Below, piece after piece: positions 29,142-38,197 of a DNA stretch of 64,000 bases. Under the pieces are notes generated by a model. The model had not been told where the DNA came from. It made no database searches and saw only the letters and a list, made by a program, of their open reading frames with translations. The position numbers were made by a program, and so were the translations under genes. The stretch lies in NCBI RefSeq assembly GCF_006715395.1, contig NZ_VFNC01000002.1:3534001-3598000 (forward strand). The letters are read 5' to 3'. This stretch comes from Streptomyces sp. SLBN-31. Its GTDB lineage: Bacteria > Actinomycetota > Actinomycetes > Streptomycetales > Streptomycetaceae. Within the stretch, counting starts at the first letter, position 1, and each line of letters starts with the position of its first letter.

Positions 29142-30371
29142 ATGAGCCACGACTCCACCGCCGCGCCGGAAGCCGCGGCCCGGAAGCTTTCCGGGCGACG
29201 CCGCAAGGAGATCGTCGCGGTGCTGCTGTTCAGCGGCGGCCCCATCTTCGAGAGTTCCATTCCGCTGTCGGTGTTCGGGATTGACCGCCAGGACGCCGGC
29301 GTGCCGCGCTACCGCCTGCTGGTGGCGGCCGGCGAGGAAGGCCCGCTGCGGACCACAGGGGGCCTGGAACTCACCGCGCCACATGGCCTGGAGGCGATCT
29401 CACGCGCCGGGACGGTCGTCGTACCGGCCTGGCGTTCGATCACCTCACCGCCGCCGGAGGAGGCGCTCGACGCTCTGCGCCGGGCGCACGAGGAAGGCGC
29501 CCGCATAGTCGGGCTGTGCACCGGCGCCTTCGTGCTGGCGGCGGCGGGCCTGCTGGACGGCCGCCCCGCGACCACACACTGGATGTACGCACCGACGCTG
29601 GCCAAGCGCTATCCGTCGGTGCACGTGGATCCGAGGGAACTCTTCGTCGACGACGGAGACGTACTGACATCGGCCGGTACGGCGGCCGGAATCGACCTCT
29701 GTCTCCACATCGTCCGCACGGACCACGGCAACGAGGCGGCCGGCGCGCTCGCCCGCCGCCTGGTGGTCCCGCCGCGCCGGACAGGAGGCCAGGAACGCTA
29801 CCTGGACCGCTCTTTACCCGAGGAGATCGGCGCCGACCCGCTCGCCGAGGTCGTCGCCTGGGCGCTGGAGCACCTCCACGAGCAGTTCGACGTGGAGACG
29901 CTCGCCGCGCGCGCGTACATGAGCCGCCGCACCTTCGACCGCCGTTTCCGGTCGCTGACGGGCAGCGCCCCGCTGCAGTGGCTGATCACGCAGCGGGTGC
30001 TGCAGGCCCAGCGTCTGCTGGAGACGTCGGACTACTCGGTGGACGAGGTCGCGGGCCGCTGCGGCTTCCGCTCGCCGGTGGCGCTGCGCGGCCACTTCCG
30101 CCGTCAGCTGGGCTCGTCCCCGGCGGCGTACCGCGCCGCGTACCGGGCCCGGCGTCCGCAGAGCGAGAAGCCGGCCGACGTCGAGGGCGCCGCCGGCCCG
30201 CCGCCCCTGCTGCACCCCGACCAGCCGGTGCCGCTGCAGAGCCGGCGGGCGGCGGCGAGCGCGGTGGGAGCGGGACCGTCCCTGTCGACGGCGACCGCGT
30301 CCGCGGACAACGGCCGCGAGGCGTACATGGCCGGCCGCGCGAGCGTGCCGGGCCAGCGCAGCGGTACCTGA
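29142..30371 (+). CDS. adpA: AdpA, AraC/XylS-type pleiotropic regulator of development
   Basis: A 409-residue regulator with two domains: a ThiJ/PfpI/DJ-1-like dimerisation domain (about residues 25-190, with ARIVGLCTGAFVLAAAGLLD) and a C-terminal AraC-type double helix-turn-helix (about 235-345, with YMSRRTFDRRFRSLTG and VDEVAGRCGFRSPVALRGHF). It controls morphological differentiation and antibiotic genes in Streptomyces. A TTA leucine codon at 29814-29816 (codon 225) lies in the linker between the domains, as known for adpA, so translation needs the bldA tRNA. The start ATG follows GAGGGGGG. It is followed by ornA. Confidence 0.96.
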   Translation: MSHDSTAAPEAAARKLSGRRRKEIVAVLLFSGGPIFESSIPLSVFGIDRQDAGVPRYRLLVAAGEEGPLRTTGGLELTAPHGLEAISRAGTVVVPAWRSITSPPPEEALDALRRAHEEGARIVGLCTGAFVLAAAGLLDGRPATTHWMYAPTLAKRYPSVHVDPRELFVDDGDVLTSAGTAAGIDLCLHIVRTDHGNEAAGALARRLVVPPRRTGGQERYLDRSLPEEIGADPLAEVVAWALEHLHEQFDVETLAARAYMSRRTFDRRFRSLTGSAPLQWLITQRVLQAQRLLETSDYSVDEVAGRCGFRSPVALRGHFRRQLGSSPAAYRAAYRARRPQSEKPADVEGAAGPPPLLHPDQPVPLQSRRAAASAVGAGPSLSTATASADNGREAYMAGRASVPGQRSGT

Positions 30372-30392
30372 CCTCGGAACGCCGGGCGGATT

Positions 30393-30472
30393 CCAGCCCG
30401 TCCGGCGTTTGAGGACGAGGCCTTCGGGCCGAAGCGGGGGTCCAGGGGGCGGCAGCCCCCTGGGACACCGAC
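30393..30472. repeat. dispersed Streptomyces intergenic repeat, probable terminator
   Basis: The stretch beginning CAGCCCGTCCGGCGTTTGAG, then a GAGGCCTTCGGGCCGAAG hairpin part and the stem-loop CCAGGGGGC-GGCA-GCCCCCTGG (30442-30463), matches from memory a short repeat scattered between genes in many Streptomyces genomes. Placed right after adpA, it probably acts as a terminator. Only one copy is in this window, so repetitiveness here rests on recall. Confidence 0.6.
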
Positions 30473-30520
30473 CCCGACACCGGTCACCTAAAAAGCAAGC
30501 GCCAGCTTTAGGGTGGTCGC

Positions 30521-31129
30521 ATGAACGATCGCATGGTGTGGATCGACTGCGAGATGACCGGCCTCTCGCTGTCCGACGACGCGCTCATCGAGGTGGCCGC
30601 CCTCGTCACCGACTCCGAGCTGAACGTACTCGGCGACGGAGTCGACATCGTCATCCGGCCGCCGGACCAGGCCCTGGAGACGATGCCGGAGGTGGTGCGT
30701 CAGATGCACACCGCGTCCGGGCTGCTGGCGGAGCTCCCCGGCGGCACGACGCTGCAGGACGCCGAGGACCAGGTCCTCTCCTACGTCCGCGAGCACGTCA
30801 AGGAACCCGGCAAGGCTCCGCTGTGCGGCAACTCGGTCGGCACGGACCGCGGCTTTCTGCTGCGTGACATGCCGACCCTCGAGGACTACCTCCACTACCG
30901 GATCGTCGACGTCAGCTCCATCAAGGAGCTCGCCCGGCGCTGGTACCCCCGCGCCTACTTCAACAGCCCCGAGAAGAACGGCAACCACCGCGCCCTCGCC
31001 GACATCCGGGAGTCGATCGCCGAGCTGCGCTACTACCGCGAGGCCATCTTCGTACCGCAGCCAGGACCGGACTCGGACACCGCCAGATCGATCGCGGCGA
31101 AGCACGTCCTGCCTGCTCAGCAGGGGTGA
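30521..31129 (+). CDS. ornA: oligoribonuclease
   Basis: A 202-residue DEDDh-type 3'-to-5' exoribonuclease that degrades very short RNAs and pGpG. The DEDD residues are visible: D9 and E11 in WIDCEMTG, a later Asp in [13 protein letters not shown], then His and Asp in [14 protein letters not shown] near residue 160. Length and motif order equal those of E. coli Orn. It lies downstream of adpA, and ornA is a known AdpA-dependent gene in S. coelicolor. Because the window also carries a GGDEF-EAL gene, Orn links to c-di-GMP turnover by removing pGpG. Confidence 0.95.
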   Translation: MNDRMVWIDCEMTGLSLSDDALIEVAALVTDSELNVLGDGVDIVIRPPDQALETMPEVVRQMHTASGLLAELPGGTTLQDAEDQVLSYVREHVKEPGKAPLCGNSVGTDRGFLLRDMPTLEDYLHYRIVDVSSIKELARRWYPRAYFNSPEKNGNHRALADIRESIAELRYYREAIFVPQPGPDSDTARSIAAKHVLPAQQG

Positions 31130-31236
31130 CACGGGTCGCCGGAGGGGGGCCGCGAAAGCCGTGCGCGAGCACCCCTTCGGACCCTGTACACTTTTTCTCG
31201 GCCGGTCGGAAAGACCCCAAGTCCTCGACCGGTCAT

Positions 31237-31310
31237 GGTGGGTGTAGCTCAGCTGGTAGAGCACCTGGTTGTGGTCCAGGATGTCGCGGGTTCGAGTCCC
31301 GTCACTCACC
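31237..31310 (+). tRNA. tRNA-His (GTG anticodon)
   Basis: A full cloverleaf can be folded. The acceptor is GTGGGTG paired with CACTCAC, plus the extra 5' G (31237) opposite discriminator C (31310) that marks tRNA-His. The anticodon stem is CCTGG/CCAGG with loop TTGTGGT, anticodon GTG at 31271-31273, and the T-loop is TTCGAGT. The 3' CCA is not encoded. Confidence 0.95.
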
Positions 31311-31316
31311 CTGAAC

Positions 31317-31359
31317 AATCAGCCGGTGGCTCCGTGAAGACGGAAGCCACCGGCTGATT
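31317..31359. terminator. terminator after tRNA-His
   Basis: A long hairpin: arm 31317-31335 (AATCAGCCGGTGGCTCCGT) pairs with 31340-31359 except for one bulged A, around a GAAG loop. It directly follows the tRNA. Confidence 0.9.
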
Positions 31360-31385
31360 CGCGTTTCGGGCATAGGGTGCCGACG

Positions 31386-31904
31386 ATGACCGAGACCACT
31401 TCCCTCCTCACGGAGCCGTTCCGCACGGCCCGCCTGGACGCGGTCCCACTGGCCGTCGGCCACGCCGACGAGATGGCCGCCGTACTGGCGGACCCGGCGC
31501 TGCACACCTTCATCGGCGGCAGCCCGCACTCCCCCGAAGCCCTCCGCGCCCGCTACGAACGTCTGGTCGCCGGCTCCCCCGACCCGGGCGTCTCCTGGTG
31601 CAACTGGGTACTGCGGCGACGGGAGGACTCCCGGCTGGTGGGAACGGTGCAGGCCACCGTCGCGGGATCGGACGCGGAGATCGCCTGGGTGGTCGGCACG
31701 CCCTGGCAGGGTCGCGGCTACGCCTCCGAAGCGGCCCGCGGACTCGTGGCCCTGCTCGGCCGGCATACCTCTGTGTTCACGGTGTCGGCGCACATCCACC
31801 CCGACCACGCGGCCTCCGCCGCCGTCGCCCGGGCAGCCGGCCTGACCCCGACGAACGAGGAACACGACGGCGAACGCCGCTGGCACCTGGCACTGCCCCG
31901 CTGA
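31386..31904 (+). CDS. GNAT-family N-acetyltransferase
   Basis: A 172-residue GNAT acyltransferase of the ribosomal-protein/antibiotic (RimJ-like) subgroup. The acetyl-CoA loop is AWVVGTPWQGRGYASEAARG (Q/R-x-x-G-x-G/A), followed by HIHPDHAASAAVARAAGLTP as in this subgroup. The substrate cannot be predicted. The ATG at 31386 is used; a GTG at 31377 is in frame. No ribosome binding site is obvious, so a leaderless or short-leader transcript is possible. Confidence 0.85.
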   Translation: MTETTSLLTEPFRTARLDAVPLAVGHADEMAAVLADPALHTFIGGSPHSPEALRARYERLVAGSPDPGVSWCNWVLRRREDSRLVGTVQATVAGSDAEIAWVVGTPWQGRGYASEAARGLVALLGRHTSVFTVSAHIHPDHAASAAVARAAGLTPTNEEHDGERRWHLALPR

Positions 31905-31961
31905 ACGCGGGGCCCACTACGACACCGACGAAAGCGTGCTACGTCCGCCTGCCGGACGGCC

Positions 31962-33020
31962 CTACGACGACGCCCGTGCCTCCAGCTCCGTGGCGAGGAC
32001 CACCTGCCGGCGCTCCAGCCCGCGGGACGCGGCCGGGCGGCGGTCGGCGATCTCCTCCAGGAGGAGGTCGATCATGCGGCGGCCCATCTCCTCGATGGGC
32101 TGGCGGACGCTGGTGAGCGGCGGGTCCATGTGGCGGGCGATGGCCGAGTCGTCGTAGCCGACCAAGGCCACGTCATCGGGGATGCGGCGGCCCTCCTCGC
32201 GCAGGACCTGGCGGGCGCCAGCCGCCATGACGTCCGAGCCGGCGAAGACCGCGTCCAGGTCGGGGCAGCGGGACAGCAGGCGGGTCATCGCACGGCGGCC
32301 GCCCTCCTCGGTGAAGTCGCCCGGCTCGATCAGGGCCTCGTCGACCTTCTGGCCCGCGTCGCGCAGGGCGTCGCGGTAGCCGTCGACGCGCCGCTGGGCG
32401 CCGTAGACGTCGAGGCGGCCGGTGATGTGAGCGACCTTGCGGCGGCCCCGGACGAGCAGGTGCTCGGTGGCCGAGCGGCCGCCGCCGTAGTTGTCGGAAT
32501 CCACCGAGGTCAGGGTCTCGGCGGCCGAGCGGGGGCCGCTGATGACCGCCGGGATCTCCAGCTGGGCGAGCAGGTCGGGGAGCGGGTCGTCCGCGTGCAC
32601 CGAGACCAGCAGGACGCCGTCCACCCGGTGCGCGGCCAGGTACTGGGCGAGCCTCCTGCGCTCCCGGTCGCTGCCCGCGAAGATCAGCAGCAACTGCATC
32701 TCCGTGTCGGAGATCTCCGCGCCCACGCCCTTGAGCATGTCCGAGAAGTAGGGCTCGGCGAAGAAGCGCGTCTCCGGCTCCGGGACCACCAGGGCGATCG
32801 CGTCGGTGCGGTTGGCGGCCAGGGCGCGCGCTGCCGTGTTGGGGACGTAGCCGAGTTCGGCGACCGCCGCCTCGACCGCCGCACGGGTCGCCTGGCTCAC
32901 CCGGGGAGAGCCGTTGATGACCCGGGAGACCGTGCCGCGGCCCACGCCGGCGCGCGCGGCGACCTCTTCGAGGGTGGGCCGGCCTCCGCTTCGACCCCGC
33001 GCTCCGTGGCCTGTTGCCAT
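31962..33020 (-). CDS. cebR: CebR, LacI-family cellobiose-responsive repressor
   Basis: A 352-residue LacI/GalR repressor. The DNA-binding domain at residues 13-65 reads PTLEEVAARAGVGRGTVSRV followed by INGSPRVSQ and a YVPNTAARALA hinge. A periplasmic-binding-like effector domain follows. It is divergent from cebE. Two copies of the known 14-base CebR operator, TGGGAGCGCTCCCA type, are found at cebE and bglC. Binding of cellobiose or cellotriose releases CebR in other Streptomyces. In S. scabies the same protein ties cellulose breakdown products to virulence; no thaxtomin genes are seen here. Confidence 0.93.
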   Translation of the reverse strand: MATGHGARGRSGGRPTLEEVAARAGVGRGTVSRVINGSPRVSQATRAAVEAAVAELGYVPNTAARALAANRTDAIALVVPEPETRFFAEPYFSDMLKGVGAEISDTEMQLLLIFAGSDRERRRLAQYLAAHRVDGVLLVSVHADDPLPDLLAQLEIPAVISGPRSAAETLTSVDSDNYGGGRSATEHLLVRGRRKVAHITGRLDVYGAQRRVDGYRDALRDAGQKVDEALIEPGDFTEEGGRRAMTRLLSRCPDLDAVFAGSDVMAAGARQVLREEGRRIPDDVALVGYDDSAIARHMDPPLTSVRQPIEEMGRRMIDLLLEEIADRRPAASRGLERRQVVLATELEARASS

Positions 33021-33372
33021 TGGCTCCGCCCTCCCATGGACCTACGTTGGCTGGAATCTAACAGCCCCGCCAGCAGCGGTGACTGCCACAGGGTGCCGTC
33101 GTCCCCGGGCCGGGGACCGTCCGGAGGGAGCAGGTCACGGACCCCGCTATTCCACTTAACGGCCCGATAACTGAACGCATAACTCCGCGTCTGCTCCCTT
33201 GACACCCCCGCCCGAACCGACGAACCTTCAACACATCACCTGTGGGAGCGCTCCCACGGTACCTGACACATACACATCCCGCACGTTCCCCGCCCGAGCC
33301 GCAGCGAGCACGAACGGGCCCAACAATGCCGTTGGCCGGGGGGTCGGCACGTCAGGCAACAGGAGGACGCAA
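33021..33372. promoter_or_regulatory. cebR-cebE divergent control region
   Basis: This 352-base region separates the two genes. A possible cebE promoter is TTGACA at 33199-33204 with a weak -10 near 33222-33228, placing the transcription start just before the CebR operator at 33243. I found no coding frame in it. Confidence 0.5.
33243..33256. promoter_or_regulatory. CebR operator upstream of cebE
   Basis: TGGGAGCGCTCCCA is a perfect 14-base palindrome identical to the established CebR consensus; symmetry extends one more base on each side. It is 117 bases before the cebE start. Confidence 0.95.
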
Positions 33373-34695
33373 ATGGGCACGAGTACCCGACGGTCCCGCA
33401 GGCTCATGGCCGTCGCGGCCGTGGCCGCGCTGGCCACGGGGCTGCTGGCCGGCTGCTCCAAGGACTCGGACAGTGGCTCGTCGAACGACGGCGGTGGCAG
33501 TGGCAAGGGCAAGACCACACTGACCATCGGCACCTTCGGTGTGTTCGGCTACAAGCAGGCCGGCCTCTACGACGAGTACATGAAGCTGCACCCGAACATC
33601 AGCATCAAGGAGAACGTCACCACTCGTACCGACGTGTACTGGCCGAAGGTGCTCACCCGCCTGCAGGCCGGCTCCGGCACGGACGACGTCCAGGCCATCG
33701 AGGTCGGCAACGTCACCGAGGCCGTGCAGACGCAGGGCAGCAAGTTCGTCGACCTCGGCAAGGACGTCGACAAGTCCCAGTGGCTGGACTGGAAGAACGC
33801 CCAGGCCACCACGAAGGACGGCAAGCTGATCGGGCTCGGCACGGACGTCGGTCCCATGGCGATCTGCTACCGCAAGGACCTGTTCAAGAAGGCCGGCCTG
33901 GAGACGGACCGCACCAAGCTCGCCGCGCAGTGGAAGGGCGACTGGGCGAAGTACGTCGACCTGGGCAAGGAGTACATGAAGAAGGCGCCCAAGGGCACCA
34001 AGTTCGTGGACTCGGCCTCCTCGATCTACAACGCGGCCCTCGGTGGCGCGAGCGAGCGCTACTACGACAAGGACGGCAACGTCATCTGGGACAAGTCCGC
34101 GGGCGTGAAGAAGGCCTGGGACGTCGCGATGTCGGTGGCGACCAGCAACATGTCGGCCAAGCTGAAGCAGTTCGACAAGCCGTGGGACCAGGGCTACGCG
34201 AACGCGTCCTTCGCCACGGTGGCCTGCCCGGCCTGGATGATCGGCTACATCGAGCAGAAGTCCGGTGTCGCCGGCAAGGGCAACTGGGACGTGGCCGCGG
34301 CCCCGACCGCGTCCAACTGGGGCGGCTCCTTCCTCGGCGTGCCGACGGCGGGCAAGCACCAGAAGGAGGCCATCGCCCTGGCGAAGTGGCTGACCGCGCC
34401 CGAGCAGCAGGCGAAGGTGTTCGCCAAGCAGGCCAGCTTCCCGTCGACCCCGTCGGCGTATGCGAGCCTGAAGCCGGCCGCCGACACCACGGCGTACTTC
34501 TCCGACGCACCGATCACGCAGATCTTCGGTGACTCGGCGAAGACCATCCCGGTCCAGGTCTTCGGCATCAAGGACCAGCCGATCAACACCGCCCTCACGG
34601 ACGTCGGCATCCTGCAGGTCGAGCAGAAGGGCAAGAGCCCCTCGCAGGGCTGGGACGCGGCCAAGAACGAGATCAAGGACGTGCTCGGCCAGTGA
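33373..34695 (+). CDS. cebE: cellobiose/cellotriose-binding lipoprotein
   Basis: A 440-residue family 1 extracellular sugar-binding protein. The signal peptide MAVAAVAALATGLLAGC ends in a lipobox, so the mature protein is anchored outside the membrane. ATKDGKLIGLGTDVGPMAIC and the TVACPAWMIGYI segment are typical of oligosaccharide-binding proteins of the CUT1 class. The ATG at 33373 has AGGAGG 7 bases upstream; longer upstream frames are not needed. First gene of cebEFG; the stop overlaps the cebF start. The ATPase is not encoded here, and in Streptomyces the shared MsiK ATPase normally serves this importer. Confidence 0.95.
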   Translation: MGTSTRRSRRLMAVAAVAALATGLLAGCSKDSDSGSSNDGGGSGKGKTTLTIGTFGVFGYKQAGLYDEYMKLHPNISIKENVTTRTDVYWPKVLTRLQAGSGTDDVQAIEVGNVTEAVQTQGSKFVDLGKDVDKSQWLDWKNAQATTKDGKLIGLGTDVGPMAICYRKDLFKKAGLETDRTKLAAQWKGDWAKYVDLGKEYMKKAPKGTKFVDSASSIYNAALGGASERYYDKDGNVIWDKSAGVKKAWDVAMSVATSNMSAKLKQFDKPWDQGYANASFATVACPAWMIGYIEQKSGVAGKGNWDVAAAPTASNWGGSFLGVPTAGKHQKEAIALAKWLTAPEQQAKVFAKQASFPSTPSAYASLKPAADTTAYFSDAPITQIFGDSAKTIPVQVFGIKDQPINTALTDVGILQVEQKGKSPSQGWDAAKNEIKDVLGQ

Positions 34696-35717
34696 CCAGC
34701 TCCAAGGCTCTCGCGCAACCCGCGACGAGCGCCGACGCCGCGCCCGGCACTTCGCCGGGCGCGGCCCGGGGCGCTCACGGTCGCGGTACACCCCCCCAGG
34801 GCCCCTCGTCCTGGCGCAGCCGGCTGTACCGCTGGGACATGAAGGCGTCCCCGTACGCGTTCATCGCTCCCTTCTTCGTCATCTTCGGGGCCTTCTCGCT
34901 GGTCCCGCTGCTGTACACGGCCTGGTACTCGCTGCACAACGTGCAGCTCTCCTCGCTGGACACCCAGACCTGGGCCGGCCTGGACAACTACAAGAACCTG
35001 CTCAGCTCGGACTTCTTCTGGAACGCCCTGAAGAACACCTTCACGATCGGCCTGATCTCGACGGTGCCGCAGCTGATGGCCGCGATCGGGCTCGCCCACC
35101 TGCTGAACTACAAGCTGCGCGGCTCCACCGTCTGGCGGGTCGTGATGCTGACCCCGTACGCCACCTCGGTGGCGGCGGCGACGCTCGTCTTCACGCTGCT
35201 GTACTCGTGGGACGGCGGCATGATCAACTGGATCCTGCACTTCGTCGGGATCGATCCGATCAACTGGCGTGAGTCCGACTGGGGTTCGCAGTTCGCGGTG
35301 TCGTCGATCGTCATCTGGCGGTGGACCGGCTACAACGCGCTGATCTACCTCGCGGCGATGCAGGCGATCCCGACCGACCTCTACGAGTCGGCGGCGATCG
35401 ACGGGGCCAACCGCTGGGAGCAGTTCCGCCACGTGACGATCCCGCAGCTCAGGCCCACGATCCTGTTCACCGTGGTCGTCTCCACGATCGGCGCGACCCA
35501 GCTCTTCGGCGAACCCCTGCTGTTCGGCGGGGTCAGCGGCTCCAAGGGCGGGTCGGAGCACCAGTACCAGACGCTCGGTCTGTACATGTACGACCAGGGC
35601 TGGATCATCGGCAACCTCGGCAAGGCGTCGGCGATCGCCTGGACGATGTTCCTGATCCTGATGATCATCGCGGTGATCAACCTGCTGTTCACCCGACGCC
35701 TGAGGAAGTCCCAATGA
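34692..35717 (+). CDS. cebF: cellobiose ABC transporter permease
   Basis: A 341-residue inner-membrane permease with six predicted membrane spans after a hydrophilic, alanine/proline-rich N-terminal tail of about 45 residues. The cytoplasmic EAA-like loop, contacting the ATPase, is YESAAIDGANRWEQFRHVTI near residue 235. The GTG start overlaps the cebE stop (GTGA), and the stop overlaps the cebG ATG. Confidence 0.95.
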   Translation: MTSSKALAQPATSADAAPGTSPGAARGAHGRGTPPQGPSSWRSRLYRWDMKASPYAFIAPFFVIFGAFSLVPLLYTAWYSLHNVQLSSLDTQTWAGLDNYKNLLSSDFFWNALKNTFTIGLISTVPQLMAAIGLAHLLNYKLRGSTVWRVVMLTPYATSVAAATLVFTLLYSWDGGMINWILHFVGIDPINWRESDWGSQFAVSSIVIWRWTGYNALIYLAAMQAIPTDLYESAAIDGANRWEQFRHVTIPQLRPTILFTVVVSTIGATQLFGEPLLFGGVSGSKGGSEHQYQTLGLYMYDQGWIIGNLGKASAIAWTMFLILMIIAVINLLFTRRLRKSQ

Positions 35718-36601
35718 CCACGAGTGACCTGACGCTGCCTCAGGCGAGGCCGAAGAAGACCCGCCGTGTGATGGGCGCGGGCAAGCAGCTGCACGCGGGC
35801 CCGATGACCTACGTCGTCCTGGGTGTCTTCGCGCTGGTCTCGCTGGCGCCCCTGGTGTGGACGGCGATCGCGGCCTCGCGCACCGACCGGCGGCTGGCCC
35901 AGACGCCCCCGCCGCTGTGGTTCGGCGGCAACCTGTTCAAGAACATGCAGGCCGCCTGGGACCAGGCCGGCCTCGGCACGGCGATGCTCAACAGCGTGAT
36001 CGTCGCGGGCACCATCACCGTGAGCACGGTGGTGTTCTCCACGCTCGCCGGGTTCGCCTTCGCCAAGCTGCGGTTCAGGTTCTCCGGGGTCCTGCTGCTG
36101 CTGACCATCGGCACGATGATGATCCCGCCACAGCTGGCCGTCGTGCCGCTGTACCTGTGGATGTCCGACCTCGGCTGGTCGAACCAGCTGCAGACGGTCA
36201 TCCTGCCGACGCTCGTGACGGCCTTCGGCACGTTCTTCATGCGCCAGTACCTGGTGCAGGCGCTGCCGAGCGAGCTGATCGAGGCGGCCCGGGTGGACGG
36301 GGCCAGCAGCCTGAGAGTGGTCTGGCACGTGGTCTTCCCCGCGGCACGGCCCGCGATGGCCGTCCTCGGCCTGCTGACCTTCGTGTTCGCCTGGAACGAC
36401 TTCCTGTGGCCGATCATCGCCCTGACGCAGCAGAACCCGACCGTGCAGGTCGCCCTGAACTCGCTCGGCACCGGGTACGTCCCCGACCAGGCCGTGATCA
36501 TGGCGGGTGCGCTGCTGGGCACGCTGCCGCTGCTGATCGCGTTCCTGCTGTTCGGCAAGCAGATCGTCGGCGGCATCATGGCCGGCGCGATCAAGGGCTG
36601 A
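35714..36601 (+). CDS. cebG: cellobiose ABC transporter permease
   Basis: A 295-residue MalG-type permease with six membrane spans. Its EAA loop is ELIEAARVDGASSLRVVWHV near residue 205. It pairs with CebF to form the membrane channel of the CUT1 importer. Translation is coupled to cebF by an ATGA overlap. The stop is 60 bases before bglC, with the second CebR operator in between. Confidence 0.95.
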   Translation: MTTSDLTLPQARPKKTRRVMGAGKQLHAGPMTYVVLGVFALVSLAPLVWTAIAASRTDRRLAQTPPPLWFGGNLFKNMQAAWDQAGLGTAMLNSVIVAGTITVSTVVFSTLAGFAFAKLRFRFSGVLLLLTIGTMMIPPQLAVVPLYLWMSDLGWSNQLQTVILPTLVTAFGTFFMRQYLVQALPSELIEAARVDGASSLRVVWHVVFPAARPAMAVLGLLTFVFAWNDFLWPIIALTQQNPTVQVALNSLGTGYVPDQAVIMAGALLGTLPLLIAFLLFGKQIVGGIMAGAIKG

Positions 36602-36648
36602 CGCCCTGACATCCCTCTTACGAATTCTCCGGTCCGTACGACCTCTCA

Positions 36649-36662
36649 TGGGAGCGCTTCCA
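36649..36662. promoter_or_regulatory. CebR operator overlapping the bglC start
   Basis: TGGGAGCGCTTCCA, one mismatch from the perfect CebR palindrome. Its last base is the A of the bglC ATG, and its GGGAGC serves as the ribosome binding site, so the operator and the translation start region are the same DNA. Confidence 0.9.
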
Positions 36663-38101
36663 TGCCTCAAGCCGCAACGCCGGCCACCCCGGTGACCTTT
36701 CCTCCCGCCTTCCTCTGGGGCGCGGCGACCTCCGCGTACCAGATCGAGGGGGCGGTGCGGGAGGACGGCCGTACGCCCTCGATCTGGGACACCTTCAGCC
36801 ATACGCCCGGCAAGACCGCCGGCGGCGAGCACGGTGACATCGCTGTCGACCACTACCACCGCTACCGCGACGACGTGGCGCTGATGGCGGAGCTGGGCCT
36901 GACGGCGTACCGGTTCTCGATCTCCTGGTCGCGGGTGCAGCCGACGGGCCGGGGACCCGCCGTCCAGGTGGGCCTGGACTTCTACCGCCGCCTGGTCGAC
37001 GAGTTGCTGGACCACGGCATCAGGCCGGCCGTCACCCTCTACCACTGGGACCTGCCCCAGGAGCTGGAGGACGCGGGCGGCTGGCCGGAGCGGGACACGG
37101 CCTACCGGTTCACCGAGTACGCGCAGATCGTCGGCGAGGCGCTGGGCGACCGGGTGGAGCAGTGGATCACGCTCAACGAGCCGTGGTGCAGCGCCTTCCT
37201 CGGTTACGCCTCCGGCGTGCACGCGCCGGGCCGCACGGACCCCGAGGCGTCGCTGCGGGCCGCGCACCACCTCAACCTGGCCCATGGGCTGGGCACTTCG
37301 GCGCTGCGCGCGGCCATGCCGGCCCGCAACACCGTCGCGCTCAGCCTCAACTCCTCCGTGGTGAGGCCGCTTTCGCCGCAGGACCCGGCGGACCTGGCCG
37401 CGGTGCGGAGGATCGACGATCTGGCCAACGGGATCTTCCACGGCCCGATCCTGCACGGCGCCTACCCCGAGTCGCTGCTGTCGGCGACCGAGTCGATCAC
37501 CGACTGGTCGTACGTCCTCGACGGCGACCTGCGCGCGATCCACCAGCCGCTGGACGCGCTGGGCCTCAACTACTACACGCCGTGCCTGGTCTCGGCGGCG
37601 GGTGCCGAGGTGACCGGTCCGCGCACCGACGGGCACGGCGCCAGCGAGCACTCCCCGTGGCCGGGCGCCGACGACGTCGCCTTCCACCAGACGCCGGGCG
37701 AGCGCACGGAGATGGGCTGGACGATCGATCCGACGGGCCTGCACGAGCTGATCATGCGCTACACCCGGGAGGCACCCGGTCTGCCGCTGTACATCACCGA
37801 GAACGGCGCCGCCTGCGACGACAAGCCCGACCCCGACGGCCGCGTCCACGACCCCGAGCGCATCGCCTACCTGCACGGGCACCTCTCGGCGGTCCGCCGC
37901 GCGATCACCGACGGCGCGGACGTCCGCGGCTACTACCTGTGGTCGCTGATGGACAACTTCGAGTGGGCGTACGGCTACGAGAAGCGCTTCGGCGCGATCT
38001 ACGTCGACTACGCCACCCTCGCCCGTACGCCGAAGTCGAGCGCCCACTGGTACGGGCAGGCGGCGCGGTCCGGAACGCTGCCGCCGGTGATCTCCGACTG
38101 A
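36662..38101 (+). CDS. bglC: beta-glucosidase (GH1), intracellular
   Basis: A 479-residue family GH1 enzyme without a signal peptide, so it hydrolyses imported cellobiose to glucose in the cytoplasm. The acid/base glutamate is E173 in TLNEPW and the nucleophile is E380 in ITENGAA; the N-terminal [15 protein letters not shown] signature is intact. It follows cebEFG and has its own CebR operator. By consuming the inducer it would also reset CebR repression. Confidence 0.96.
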   Translation: MPQAATPATPVTFPPAFLWGAATSAYQIEGAVREDGRTPSIWDTFSHTPGKTAGGEHGDIAVDHYHRYRDDVALMAELGLTAYRFSISWSRVQPTGRGPAVQVGLDFYRRLVDELLDHGIRPAVTLYHWDLPQELEDAGGWPERDTAYRFTEYAQIVGEALGDRVEQWITLNEPWCSAFLGYASGVHAPGRTDPEASLRAAHHLNLAHGLGTSALRAAMPARNTVALSLNSSVVRPLSPQDPADLAAVRRIDDLANGIFHGPILHGAYPESLLSATESITDWSYVLDGDLRAIHQPLDALGLNYYTPCLVSAAGAEVTGPRTDGHGASEHSPWPGADDVAFHQTPGERTEMGWTIDPTGLHELIMRYTREAPGLPLYITENGAACDDKPDPDGRVHDPERIAYLHGHLSAVRRAITDGADVRGYYLWSLMDNFEWAYGYEKRFGAIYVDYATLARTPKSSAHWYGQAARSGTLPPVISD

Positions 38102-38110
38102 CGGCAGAAC

Positions 38111-38179
38111 GCCGCCCGGTCGGGCCGGGCGGCGGGAGAGCGGGGGGCGGGGCGCGGCGGCCGACGGGCGCCGCGCCCC
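38111..38179. terminator. tandem hairpins between bglC and the chitinase gene
   Basis: Two stem-loops lie between the convergent genes: GCCGCCCGG with its complement (38111-38119 / 38125-38133), and GGGGCGCGGCG with its complement (38149-38159 / 38169-38179). Together they probably stop transcription from both directions. Confidence 0.8.
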
Positions 38180-38197
38180 GGCTGCGTTCACGACCGG

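Noticed and set aside
31237..31360. Mobile element at tRNA-His
   Set aside because: Only a terminator and a normal GNAT gene follow; there is no integrase or repeat.
31962..38101. ceb locus as part of a thaxtomin virulence cluster
   Set aside because: No txt genes are present; it is the ordinary cellobiose utilisation locus of Streptomyces.
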